Positions 31,086 to 39,596 of a stretch of DNA of 64,000 bases are shown piece after piece. Source of the stretch: Steroidobacter gossypii (GTDB taxonomy: Bacteria > Pseudomonadota > Gammaproteobacteria > Steroidobacterales > Steroidobacteraceae). A program made the position numbers and the translations under genes. The notes under the pieces were generated by a model. That model did not search any database. It had not been told where the DNA came from and saw nothing but the letters and a program-made list of their open reading frames with translations. Location of the stretch: assembly GCF_016801985.1 (NCBI RefSeq), contig NZ_JAEVLS010000001.1, positions 744,001-808,000 on the forward strand. The letters run 5' to 3'. Position 1 is the first letter of the stretch; each line of letters begins with the position of its first letter.

Positions 31086-31108
31086 AGCCCGGGTCATTCA
31101 GTGCCATC

Positions 31109-32635
31109 ATGCAGACTATGAGTGCAGCTACTGTTTCGAGCTTTGTCCCGCCCGCGGTCTACCGGGTCGCGGCCGACGACGATGTCGCCGTGGCCCTGCG
31201 GGATCTTGCCGCCCAGGAAACCATTGGCGTCGGCGATCGCTCCATCTTGGTCACGGATCCCATTCCGCGTGGACATAAGGTGGCCATCCGTCCCGTCACG
31301 GCCGGGCAAGCGGTCCGCAAGTATGGCTGGCCCATCGGCCGAGCCACGGCGGACATCGCGGTCGGCGCTCATGTCCACTCCCACAACCTGGAGACACTGC
31401 TCTCTGGCACGGACCAATATGAGTACGCCGGTTCAGCTGCGCAGAACGCGAGCAAGCCGAGCGGCGCCGCTTCTTTCCTCGGCTATCGGCGAGCCAGCGG
31501 CAAGGTCGGCACCCGCAACGAAATCTGGATCCTGTGCACCGTGGGTTGTGTTGGCCGGACGGCCGAGCGTATCGCTCGCCAGGCGGCGCAGAAATATGCC
31601 GGTCGTGTCGACAACGTCGTCGCTTTCCCGCATCAGTTCGGCTGTTCTCAGCTGGGCGGCGATCTGGATCGCACCCGTCGCTTGATCGCCGGGCTCGCTC
31701 GTCATCCCAACGCGGGGGGCGTGCTGATTCTCGGTTTGGGCTGCGAGTCCAATCAGCTGTCCAAGCTGCTGACCGAAATCCCGGAAGCGGAGCGCGAGCG
31801 CATTCGTTACTTCGCCGCGCAGGCCACCGAAGACGAGTTGGAAGCAGGCTTGCAGGCGGTCGAAGAGCTGGTCAAGCTGGCCGAGCAGGACCGACGCGTG
31901 CCGTGCGGTCTCGATGACCTGGTGGTCGGCTTGAAATGCGGCGGATCCGACGGTTTCAGCGGCATCACCGCCAATCCGTTGGTGGGTCGCATTGCCGATC
32001 GAGTCACCGAGGCCGGCGGCACCGCCGTGCTCACGGAGATTCCCGAAATCTTCGGCGCCGAACGTTTGTTGATGGAGCGCGCCGCGGATCGCGACGTGTT
32101 CGACGGCATCGTTCACGTCGTTAACGACTTCAAGGAATATTTCCTGCGCAACAACCAGCCGGTGCACGAGAACCCGTCGCCCGGCAACAAGGCCGGCGGC
32201 ATCACCACCCTCGAAGAGAAATCTCTTGGCGCCGTTCAGAAAGGCGGTCATGCGACCGTCACGCAGGTGCTGCGCTATGGTGAGCGCACTACCAAGCCCG
32301 GGCTGACGCTGCTCGAGGCCCCCGGCAACGACGGCGTTTCATCCACGGCGCTGGTCGCCGCGGGCGCCACGATTCTGTTATTCACCACCGGGCGCGGCAC
32401 GCCGCTCGGCTTCCCGGTGCCCACGCTCAAGATCAGCTCCAACTCGCCGCTCGCCGAGCGTAAAGCTCACTGGATCGATTTCGACGCGGGCAAGGCGCTG
32501 ACTGCGGCGGATCCGGAGACAGTCACCGACGAGTTATTGCAGTTGATCATCGCCACGGCGTCCGGTCAGCCGGCTCGCAACGAGCTCAACGAACAACGCG
32601 AAATCGCAATCTGGAAAGACGGTGTGACTCTGTGA
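31109..32635 (+). CDS. uxaA: Altronate dehydratase UxaA
   Basis: 508 residues (E. coli UxaA 495). It dehydrates D-altronate to 2-keto-3-deoxygluconate in the cytoplasm. The N-terminal SAF-like domain (about 20-95) contains VAVALRDLAAQETIGVGDR and GAHVHSHNLET. The large C-terminal domain has GYRRASGKVGTRNEIWILCTVGCVG, FPHQFGCSQLGGD, LGLGCESNQ, KCGGSDGFSGITANPLVGR and LTEIPEIFGAE, with the cysteines expected for metal binding. The start is ATG 31109; ATG 31118 is possible. It is divergent from the LacI gene with an operator in the gap, and its last 4 bases overlap the GTG of the downstream reductase. Confidence 0.95.
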   Translation: MQTMSAATVSSFVPPAVYRVAADDDVAVALRDLAAQETIGVGDRSILVTDPIPRGHKVAIRPVTAGQAVRKYGWPIGRATADIAVGAHVHSHNLETLLSGTDQYEYAGSAAQNASKPSGAASFLGYRRASGKVGTRNEIWILCTVGCVGRTAERIARQAAQKYAGRVDNVVAFPHQFGCSQLGGDLDRTRRLIAGLARHPNAGGVLILGLGCESNQLSKLLTEIPEAERERIRYFAAQATEDELEAGLQAVEELVKLAEQDRRVPCGLDDLVVGLKCGGSDGFSGITANPLVGRIADRVTEAGGTAVLTEIPEIFGAERLLMERAADRDVFDGIVHVVNDFKEYFLRNNQPVHENPSPGNKAGGITTLEEKSLGAVQKGGHATVTQVLRYGERTTKPGLTLLEAPGNDGVSSTALVAAGATILLFTTGRGTPLGFPVPTLKISSNSPLAERKAHWIDFDAGKALTAADPETVTDELLQLIIATASGQPARNELNEQREIAIWKDGVTL

Positions 32636-34104
32636 CTTTATCGCTCGCTTCTGTCGCGGTGCTCGGCAGCCGCAACATCCGAATCCCCACGTACGATCGC
32701 AAAGCTGTCCGCATCGGGATCGTCCACTTCGGACCCGGCGCGTTTCATCGCGTGCACCAGGCTTGCTACTTCGATGAAGCGTTGCATAGCGATCCGCGCT
32801 GGGGCATTTGCGAAGTCTCCTTACATAGCGCCGGCGTCCGCGACGCGCTGGTGCCGCAGGAGGGGCTCTACAGCATCGCCATTCTCGACGAGCAGTCATC
32901 GTTCCGCGTGATCGGCTCGGTGAAGGAAGTGCTGGTCGCGCCCGAATCACCCAGCGCCGTGCTCGATCGCATGGTGAACCCCGACACGCGCATCGTCACG
33001 GCGACCATCACAGAAAAGGGCTACTGCCTGAACAAAGAAGGCGGTCTGGATTTCTCGCATCCCGACATCGCTCATGATTTGCAGCACCCCGAAGCGCCAC
33101 GAACCTTCGTTGGTTTTTTAGCACGCGCCTTGCGCATGCGGCATGACCAGGGGCACGAGCCCTTCAATGTCATCAGCTGTGACAATCTCGCGGACAATGG
33201 TCATCGCCTGCGGCGCGCCGTGCTCGACTTCGTTCGCTCGAGCGATCCATCGCTGGTCGCATGGGTCGAGAAAGAAGTGCCCTTTCCTTGCACCATGGTG
33301 GACAGCATCACTCCAGCCACCGACGACGCGCTTCGCGCGCGCGTGAAAGAGGCGCTGGGCGTTGAGGATCTCTGGCCAGTGCAACGCGAGTTCTTCTCTC
33401 AGTGGGTGATCGAGAACAAGCTGCGCGGCCCGCAGCCCGATTGGGCCGCGGTCGGCGTCACGGTGACCGATGACGTTGCCGGCTTCGAACGCGCCAAGTT
33501 GCGTTTGTTGAATGGCGCGCACTCGACGCTTGCTTACACCGGCAGTCTGGCGGGTTATGACACCGTCTCGTCCGCCATGAAAGACGGCGCGCTCGCGACG
33601 TTTGTCCGTCGCATGATGATCGAAGACATTCGCGCCGGACTGGCCGCGCCTCGGGGCCTCGACCTGGATCGATATATTGAGGCGGTGCTGCGTCGGTTTC
33701 GCAATCCGACCATTCGTCATTTGCTGTCGCAGATCGCCTGGGACGGCTCGCAGAAGCTGCCGTTCCGAATCCTGCCGACGATCGTCGAGAACCTGGCGGG
33801 CGGCCGCTCCGTTGCGCGGCTGTGCGTGCCGCTCGCGGCCTGGTTCCATTTCATTCGCCGAGCCGTTCAAGCCGATCGACAGCTCGTCGATCCGCTCGCT
33901 GCTCAGCTCGCCGATCTGGCCAAGCGGTGCGACGGAGATGCGCGGAACGATGTCGCTACGTTCTTGAGCTTCGAGAAAGTATTCAGCTCCGAGCTGGCGA
34001 GCAATGCGACCTTCCGTGCGGCGCTCGAGGCTGCTTACTCACGGCTCTCGAACGTGGATGGCCCCGCCGCACTCGGCGAGGCCTTGTCAGGCATCACTGC
34101 TTGA
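32632..34104 (+). CDS. Mannitol-dehydrogenase-family hexuronate reductase (fructuronate/tagaturonate reductase)
   Basis: 490 residues. The N-terminal Rossmann part (VRIGIVHFGPGAFHRVHQACYFDEAL) and the C-terminal helical part (ERAKLRLLNGAHSTLAYTGSLAGYDTV, with catalytic Lys and His region) are those of the long-chain mannitol dehydrogenase family. The opening motif GPGAFHRVHQA resembles UxuB fructuronate reductase and mannitol dehydrogenase more than E. coli UxaB, whose opening reads differently. Coupled to uxaA by a 4-base GTGA overlap, however, the expected substrate is D-tagaturonate giving altronate. So the symbol is left open: it is either a UxuB-like enzyme acting as tagaturonate reductase or a true fructuronate reductase. 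It ends 11 bases inside the convergent dctM. Confidence 0.88.
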   Translation: MTLSLASVAVLGSRNIRIPTYDRKAVRIGIVHFGPGAFHRVHQACYFDEALHSDPRWGICEVSLHSAGVRDALVPQEGLYSIAILDEQSSFRVIGSVKEVLVAPESPSAVLDRMVNPDTRIVTATITEKGYCLNKEGGLDFSHPDIAHDLQHPEAPRTFVGFLARALRMRHDQGHEPFNVISCDNLADNGHRLRRAVLDFVRSSDPSLVAWVEKEVPFPCTMVDSITPATDDALRARVKEALGVEDLWPVQREFFSQWVIENKLRGPQPDWAAVGVTVTDDVAGFERAKLRLLNGAHSTLAYTGSLAGYDTVSSAMKDGALATFVRRMMIEDIRAGLAAPRGLDLDRYIEAVLRRFRNPTIRHLLSQIAWDGSQKLPFRILPTIVENLAGGRSVARLCVPLAAWFHFIRRAVQADRQLVDPLAAQLADLAKRCDGDARNDVATFLSFEKVFSSELASNATFRAALEAAYSRLSNVDGPAALGEALSGITA

Positions 34105-35377
34105 GCTGGGCCGGCAGCCACAAGGACAGCTGAGGCACGAACACCACGATCAGCACCATCGCCAGCGCTGCGACGTAGAACGGCCAGATCGTTCGCAGCG
34201 CTTGCGTGACGCTGATCTTGCCGATGGCCGTGCCCACGAACAGCACCGAACCCACCGGCGGCGTGATTAACCCAACACCCGCGCTGAGAATCAGGATCAC
34301 GCCGAAGTGCACCGGATCCACGCCAAACGCCTTGGCGACCGGCAGGAAGATGGGCGTACAGATGATGATCAACGGCGCCAGATCCATGAACGTGCCGAGA
34401 ACCAGCAGCACGACCACCAGCAGGACGAGGATGACGTACTTGCTGTCGGACACTGATGTGAGTGCGTCCACCGCCGCCGTTGGTACTTGCAGATAAGCGA
34501 GCAGCCAACCGAAAGATGCCGCAGCGCCGATGACGAACAGGATCAAACCCGTCGTGCGCACCGCGCCCATGCAGGTATCTGCGAAGTGCTGCCAGGTCAG
34601 GCGGCGATACACCAACCCTGTGACAAGGACGGCATAGAACACCGCGATAGCCGCGCTCTCCACCGCGGTGAAGATACCGGCGCGAATGCCGAAGAAGATC
34701 AAAGCGACCAGCAACAACCCGGGCAGGGCCGCGATCAGGCGTACGAAAATCTCTCTGAAGCCCGGGAACGCTTCCGTGGCATAGCCTCGACGCCGGGCAA
34801 TGGCCCAGCCGGTGAACATCACCACGACCGTCATCAGCAACGCCGGAATCACGCCGGCCGCGAACAGATCGGCAATCGAGATCGAGCCGCCGGCCGACGC
34901 GGAGAACAGAATGAGGTTGTGAGATGGCGGCACGAGCAGCGCCACCAGCGCTGCGGTGATGGAAACGTTCACCGCGAAGTCACGATCGAACCCGCGCTTC
35001 ACCATCTGCGGGATCATCGTGCCGCCGATCGCGGACACGTCGGCGATCGCCGAACCCGACACGCCGCCGAAGAACAACGACGCCAACACGTTGACCTGGC
35101 CCAGACCGCCGCGCAGGTGGCCCACCAGCGATGAAGCAAACGAAATCAGCCGCTCGGAGATACCGCCGCGCATCATCATCTCGCCCGCGAAGATGAACAG
35201 CGGAATCGCGATCAACGAAGCCGCATTTGCCCCCGCAGCCGTCTGCACCGCCACCACGATCGGCGGTATGCCCAGATACAGCACCGTCGCAAACGACGCC
35301 GCAATCAGCGCAAACCCCACCGGCAAGCCGATGAGCAGCAACAGCCCGAGAGAAACAAAGAGAATCGTTACCGCCAT
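34094..35377 (-). CDS. dctM: TRAP transporter large permease (DctM)
   Basis: 427 residues, highly hydrophobic, about 12 membrane segments. Family signatures are GLPVGFALIAASF, PLFIFAGEMMMRGGISERL, LASLFFGGVSGSAIADVSAIG, FAVNVSITAALVALLVPPSHNLILFS and LIITPPVGSVLFVGTAIG-like sequence near the C terminus. It is the ion-coupled channel part of the tripartite carrier whose other genes (dctQ, dctP) lie just upstream. In this context it most likely carries hexuronates or unsaturated galacturonides across the inner membrane. Its 3' end overlaps the convergent reductase gene by 11 bases. The 101-base gap to dctQ shows no feature. Confidence 0.95.
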   Translation of the reverse strand: MAVTILFVSLGLLLLIGLPVGFALIAASFATVLYLGIPPIVVAVQTAAGANAASLIAIPLFIFAGEMMMRGGISERLISFASSLVGHLRGGLGQVNVLASLFFGGVSGSAIADVSAIGGTMIPQMVKRGFDRDFAVNVSITAALVALLVPPSHNLILFSASAGGSISIADLFAAGVIPALLMTVVVMFTGWAIARRRGYATEAFPGFREIFVRLIAALPGLLLVALIFFGIRAGIFTAVESAAIAVFYAVLVTGLVYRRLTWQHFADTCMGAVRTTGLILFVIGAAASFGWLLAYLQVPTAAVDALTSVSDSKYVILVLLVVVLLVLGTFMDLAPLIIICTPIFLPVAKAFGVDPVHFGVILILSAGVGLITPPVGSVLFVGTAIGKISVTQALRTIWPFYVAALAMVLIVVFVPQLSLWLPAQLKQ

Positions 35378-35478
35378 TTCGCTCTCGCCCGCTTCAGTTC
35401 GCCCCAGCCGCTCCGCTTCACCCGCACAAACTCAGCCGCGGCATCAGCAGTGACTGAGCCCTCTTCTCTGGACAGTTG

Positions 35479-36006
35479 TTACTCCGGCGCCGCCGGATCC
35501 TGCTGCCGCGGCGGAACAAACAACTTTTCCACCGCAAAGATGGCGATCAGCAGCCCACCCAGAGTCAACGGCAGATAAGCCACACCCTGTGGGAACGGTG
35601 CGCCCGCGATGGGGAAGTCCCACGAGTCGCTCACCATCTTCGCGCCCCAGATCGCCATCATCAGCCCGATAGCCGTCGCGATCAGACTGGTGACTGCAAG
35701 CAACACCCGGCGCACCACAGGCTTCGCCGTTTCGACCAGAATGAAAAATCCGAAGTGCCGATGCGCACGCACACCGCAGGCTGCGCCGAGCATCATGGTC
35801 GTGCTCATGAACAGCAATGCCAGCGGCTCGGTCCAGCTCGGCGAATCGTTCAGCACATAGCGGGCAAACACCTGCCAGCCTTGCACGATCGCCATGCCAA
35901 CCAGTCCCACGCAGGCAATCGCCAGCGCCGCGCGATCCAGCAGATCGAGCACCGCGCTCAAACCCGTCGTGGCAGGCGCCACCTCTGTTTGCTGATTGAC
36001 CGACAT
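35479..36006 (-). CDS. dctQ: TRAP transporter small permease (DctQ)
   Basis: 175 residues with four membrane helices (about 22-45, 60-80, 98-120, 140-160). GWQVFARYVLNDSPSWTEPLALLFM and LGAACGVRAHRHFGFFIL match the DctQ family, which stabilises the large permease. The ATG at 36006 is 3 bases after the dctP stop, so the hydratase-dctP-dctQ-dctM genes form one operon. No internal oddities. Confidence 0.93.
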   Translation of the reverse strand: MSVNQQTEVAPATTGLSAVLDLLDRAALAIACVGLVGMAIVQGWQVFARYVLNDSPSWTEPLALLFMSTTMMLGAACGVRAHRHFGFFILVETAKPVVRRVLLAVTSLIATAIGLMMAIWGAKMVSDSWDFPIAGAPFPQGVAYLPLTLGGLLIAIFAVEKLFVPPRQQDPAAPE

Positions 36007-36009
36007 GCG

Positions 36010-36990
36010 TTACGCCACCGCACGAATGCTTTGGTAGACCTGACTCAATCCCTTCCGCTGCAGAAACTTCTCGAGCAACGGTTTCGCCGCGCGATGGAAC
36101 GCTTCGGTGTCGACTTCATTGGACTGCACGCCCGCCTTCAACACGAAGTCGCGCGACTCCGCGTCCATTCGATCCCACAGCTGCCGCATGTACGGCACCG
36201 ACTCACGCGCCGCCGTTAGCAGCAGCTCCTGATCCGATGGCTGCAACGAATCGAACGTTCGCCGCGACAGCAGCAACGCTTCCGGCGAATGCGAGTGCAT
36301 CGACTGCGACCAGTAGCGCGCCACTTCGAAATGCCGACTGGTGTGGAACGTGCGCCAATTGTTCTCGGCGCCTTCGATCAGATGAGTTTGCAGCGCCGAG
36401 TACGACTCGCCAAACGGCAGCGGCGTCGGATTGGCGCCCAGGGCTCGCGCCAGCTCGATGAAAATATCCGAAGGCGGCACGCGGATCTTCAGACCGTGCA
36501 GATCCTTCGGCTCGTGCACCGGGCGACGCGTGTTGTAGAACGACCTCGCGCCGGCATCGTAGATCGCGAGCCCCACCAGATCGCGCGTAGCGAAACTTTC
36601 CAGCACTGCCTTACCCGCATCGCCGTCAGCCGCTCGCCGCATATGTTCCACCGAGTCGAACACGTACGGCAGCGAAAAGATCTGGGTCAGCGGAAACGGG
36701 TTGTTCAGCGGCGCGAAGTTGACGCGAGTGATATCGAGCGCCCCGAAGCGCGTCATGTCGATGGTGTCGGACTCACGACCGAGCTGGCCCGCGTAATACA
36801 CGCGAATGTTCAGTCGACCGTTGGTTTCCTGTTGCAGCTTCTTGCCGATCCATTTCACCGCCTCGACAGTCGGATAACCGTCGATGTGAACATCGGCTGC
36901 GGTCATCGTCGAACCAGACGCCGCGGTAGCCACGCTCGCGCGGGTCGCGCAGAGCGCACCGACTCCAACCAGTAGCTCGCGACGGTTCAT
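36010..36990 (-). CDS. dctP: TRAP transporter periplasmic solute-binding protein (DctP)
   Basis: 326 residues. The N terminus MNRRELLVGVGALCATRASVATA has a twin-arginine-like signal. The mature protein shows DctP features: EAVKWIGKKLQQETNGRLNIRVYYAGQLG, ALDITRVNFAPLNNPFPLTQIFSLPYVF, GAARSFYNTRRPVHEPKDLHGLKIRVP with the ligand-clamping arginine, and ESYSALQTHLIEGAENN. It captures the substrate for DctQM in the periplasm. The conserved RVP arginine fits a carboxylated sugar such as a uronate. The start ATG 36990 follows the hydratase stop by 5 bases. Confidence 0.93.
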   Translation of the reverse strand: MNRRELLVGVGALCATRASVATAASGSTMTAADVHIDGYPTVEAVKWIGKKLQQETNGRLNIRVYYAGQLGRESDTIDMTRFGALDITRVNFAPLNNPFPLTQIFSLPYVFDSVEHMRRAADGDAGKAVLESFATRDLVGLAIYDAGARSFYNTRRPVHEPKDLHGLKIRVPPSDIFIELARALGANPTPLPFGESYSALQTHLIEGAENNWRTFHTSRHFEVARYWSQSMHSHSPEALLLSRRTFDSLQPSDQELLLTAARESVPYMRQLWDRMDAESRDFVLKAGVQSNEVDTEAFHRAAKPLLEKFLQRKGLSQVYQSIRAVA

Positions 36991-36995
36991 GGGAA

Positions 36996-37832
36996 TCAGC
37001 GCGTCGTGCTGGACAGATACTGGCCCGCACGAACACCGCGGCATTCGATCTCGCCGCAGCCTTCGAACACATGACGCGACCGCTGACCGATCCGAATGTC
37101 ATGAACGCCGGTGATCGCGCCCGTGGAGATCACATCACCGGCACGCAAGGGACGACCGCGCTCAGCGCATTTGTTGAGCGCAAACGCCAGCGCGCCCAGC
37201 GCGCCCTGCCGAACGAACGCCGTGCCGCGGCCGACGAATGCATCGTCAATGAACGACAGCGCCACGATTTCTTCGATGGAGCGCCATTCACCGATGGCCG
37301 AACCGACCACCACGCCCCAGTTGTTTCCAAAATCGGAAATGACCGCGCCCGGGCCGATGTCGTTGAGCGTCGCCAGCGGACTGCCCGCCACTTCCACGCC
37401 AAGGTGGAAGCTGCGCACCAGCTCGGCCGCCTCGTCGATGGTCCAGTCTTTCTTGTTTGCTGGCGCATCTTCATTCACGCGCAACACGATCTCCGCTTCG
37501 ACCGCGGCGAAGCCGCCATCGAACACGGGAAACTCGATCACCTCGCCGACGCGCGCCTGATACAAATTGCGTTGGAACACCGGACCGACCAGGCGCTCTT
37601 CCGGAAACTGTTGAGCGAATGCCGCGCCGATGCGCGCGACTTTCCATCCGACGATGCTGTCCGGAAAGCGCTTGATAGCAGCTTCCTGACAGCGATAAGC
37701 ATCCGCGAGATTGGTGGGCACTTTGCCCGGAAATTGCGGCAGCGACTGTCCTGCCAGTCGCGCACGGACAAACTGCTCGGAAATCATTTCGGCGCCGTCA
37801 GTCGGCAACCCTTGCAACACCGCGCTGGTCAT
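36996..37832 (-). CDS. Fumarylacetoacetate-hydrolase-fold protein, 2-keto-4-pentenoate hydratase type
   Basis: 278 residues. VGWKVARIGAAFAQQFPEERLVGPVF, VEAEIVLRVNEDAP, FHLGVEVAGSPL and DVISTGAITGVHDI with the metal-binding Glu pattern are those of 2-keto-4-pentenoate hydratases and oxaloacetate decarboxylases of the FAH superfamily. As the first gene before dctPQM, in a hexuronate island, it probably acts on a keto-deoxy sugar acid rather than on an aromatic cleavage product, but no activity can be assigned. The ATG 37832 has GGGGGAG about 10 bases upstream. A predicted LacI operator lies 87 bases upstream. Confidence 0.82.
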   Translation of the reverse strand: MTSAVLQGLPTDGAEMISEQFVRARLAGQSLPQFPGKVPTNLADAYRCQEAAIKRFPDSIVGWKVARIGAAFAQQFPEERLVGPVFQRNLYQARVGEVIEFPVFDGGFAAVEAEIVLRVNEDAPANKKDWTIDEAAELVRSFHLGVEVAGSPLATLNDIGPGAVISDFGNNWGVVVGSAIGEWRSIEEIVALSFIDDAFVGRGTAFVRQGALGALAFALNKCAERGRPLRAGDVISTGAITGVHDIRIGQRSRHVFEGCGEIECRGVRAGQYLSSTTR

Positions 37833-37918
37833 GTCGCAGCATCTCCCCCAGAAAACCTGGCCTGAATCGGGTCGCGAGCGGCCCTGCGCCGCACGCGACA
37901 CACCGGACCGAGTATCTA

Positions 37919-37932
37919 GGAAACCGGTGTCA
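37919..37932. promoter_or_regulatory. Predicted LacI-type operator upstream of the hydratase-TRAP operon
   Basis: The minus strand reads TGACACCGGTTTCC, the same 14-mer as at 31072-31085. It lies 87 bases upstream of the hydratase start and inside the short gap after the carboxylesterase gene, marking a separate promoter for the TRAP operon. Confidence 0.75.
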
Positions 37933-37976
37933 TTTACAACCGGACCTACCGCGTTCTGGAACGCGGGGCACGTAGT

Positions 37977-39572
37977 TCAATACGTGCCGCGCTGAATGTA
38001 GGGCACCTGCGCGAACAACTTCCGCTCTTCACCCCGGGGATCGTTGACCAACTGCGAAGTCGCATCGAACACCATGGTCGCGCGCGTCGGCAGTTCATAC
38101 GGACGCCACTCGGGAATGCCGGCGTGCGTCGGCTTGCCGGTGCGCGCGAATGCGAGGAACGCTTCGCTCATTTGATCGGCAGTCTTCTGCGCTTCGGCGC
38201 TCGTTCCGGTCAGCGACCCCGGTTGGGCGATGTTGTCGAACACCAGCGGAATGTCCATGGTGTGCATTGCGCCGTATCGGCCGTTCTCGAGCGGCGAGCG
38301 ATAGTTCAACTGATACGCATAGGCCGGCGAGCCTTGCGCCGCGCGCAGCTCAGCTTCGATGACGGCGCCGCGCCACGAACGACCAGCCGTAGTCGCCGCG
38401 AAGAACACTTCAGTCGCGGAATATTTCGGATACAGCTTCCGATACTCCGCAATGACATACTCGGGCTGAATGTCGACGTGCAACTGGGGCAACAGGCGCT
38501 CCGGCAATTCTTCCCAGGTCAGCTGATGCACACCGGGCTCGTTGCCGAGGAAAGCGCGTGTCTCATCGAGTGTGTTGCCGATGATCATAGGAATGTCGGC
38601 CGCCAGCGGTGGCGCATCCGGATAGAAGGGGTGTCGCGGCAATGCCTGGTGATCGAGCACCGGTCCGAAATAAACATTGCGTCCGACCATGGTGGGATCG
38701 CTGGCGCGAGTCGCAGCGACCAGGTCCGCGGTCGGCACCTCATTCAGCTTCTCGATATCGCCAGGCGCGATCTTCAATGTTTCCAATACAGTCCGCGCGC
38801 GCTCGGTCGCGCCACGTGGGCCTGCAGCGGTGACCTGCTGACCGCTCATGGTCGCAGCTCGATGAAACAGGCCCTTGGCTGCCGGCATCGCCATCAGCGT
38901 CGCGATCTTCGCGCCGCCGCCGGACTGACCGAACGCCATCACCCGCTGCGGATCGCCGCCGATGCGTTCGGCGTGATCGCGCACCCACGTCAGCGCCTGC
39001 ACCAGATCGAGAATGCCGACGTTGCCGGAGGTGGCGTATTTCGCTCCGCCGAATCGCGCCAGATACAAATGGCCGAACACGTTCAAGCGATGATTCACGG
39101 TGACGACCACGACATCGCCGCGATTGCACAGTCGCGTGCCGTCGTAGATCGGGCTCGAGCCAGAGCCGCTGCTGAACTCGCCGCCGTGGAAGTAGACCAT
39201 GATCGGCCGCTTGCCACCGTCGCCCAGCGCCGGCGTCCAAACATTCAGGACCAGGCAATCCTCACTCGTCTGATCGCGCTCGCTGGGTTGTGGGCAAGAC
39301 GGTCCGTAGCTCGATGCGTCCCGTGTTTTTTTCCATGCGAGCGGCGGCTGCACCGGCTGGAAGCGCGTATCGCGGGTGTCGGCGCCGTACGGAATGCCCT
39401 TGAAAACATGGACGCCCTGCGCCTTCACTCCAGCCACTTTGCCGAAGCGCGTTTGGAGCATGCTGCTCTTGCCCGAGTTGGCGTACGCGAATGCAGGCAG
39501 GCTCAAGCCGCCGGCCAGTAGCAGAGAGCTGCCGAGCAGCTCGCGTCGTGTCATCGAGGATTGGCGGGTCAT
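37977..39572 (-). CDS. Tat-exported type-B carboxylesterase
   Basis: About 531 residues. A twin-arginine leader (MTRRELLGSSLLLAGGLSLPAFA) directs export. The esterase domain has EDCLVLNVWTP, the oxyanion loop YFHGGEFSSGSG, the nucleophile elbow FGQSGGG with Ser217, DETRAFLG and a catalytic histidine in GAMHTMDIP. Type-B carboxylesterases cut acyl or aryl esters; in a pectin island the likely targets are feruloyl, methyl or acetyl groups on polysaccharide, which is inference. It is the last gene of a TonB receptor-GH43-esterase-esterase series; the gap to the next gene is 24 bases. A GTG six bases upstream of the chosen ATG is an alternative start. Confidence 0.9.
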   Translation of the reverse strand: MTRQSSMTRRELLGSSLLLAGGLSLPAFAYANSGKSSMLQTRFGKVAGVKAQGVHVFKGIPYGADTRDTRFQPVQPPLAWKKTRDASSYGPSCPQPSERDQTSEDCLVLNVWTPALGDGGKRPIMVYFHGGEFSSGSGSSPIYDGTRLCNRGDVVVVTVNHRLNVFGHLYLARFGGAKYATSGNVGILDLVQALTWVRDHAERIGGDPQRVMAFGQSGGGAKIATLMAMPAAKGLFHRAATMSGQQVTAAGPRGATERARTVLETLKIAPGDIEKLNEVPTADLVAATRASDPTMVGRNVYFGPVLDHQALPRHPFYPDAPPLAADIPMIIGNTLDETRAFLGNEPGVHQLTWEELPERLLPQLHVDIQPEYVIAEYRKLYPKYSATEVFFAATTAGRSWRGAVIEAELRAAQGSPAYAYQLNYRSPLENGRYGAMHTMDIPLVFDNIAQPGSLTGTSAEAQKTADQMSEAFLAFARTGKPTHAGIPEWRPYELPTRATMVFDATSQLVNDPRGEERKLFAQVPYIQRGTY

Positions 39573-39596
39573 TGGCACGTCATCTCACAGTCGGGA

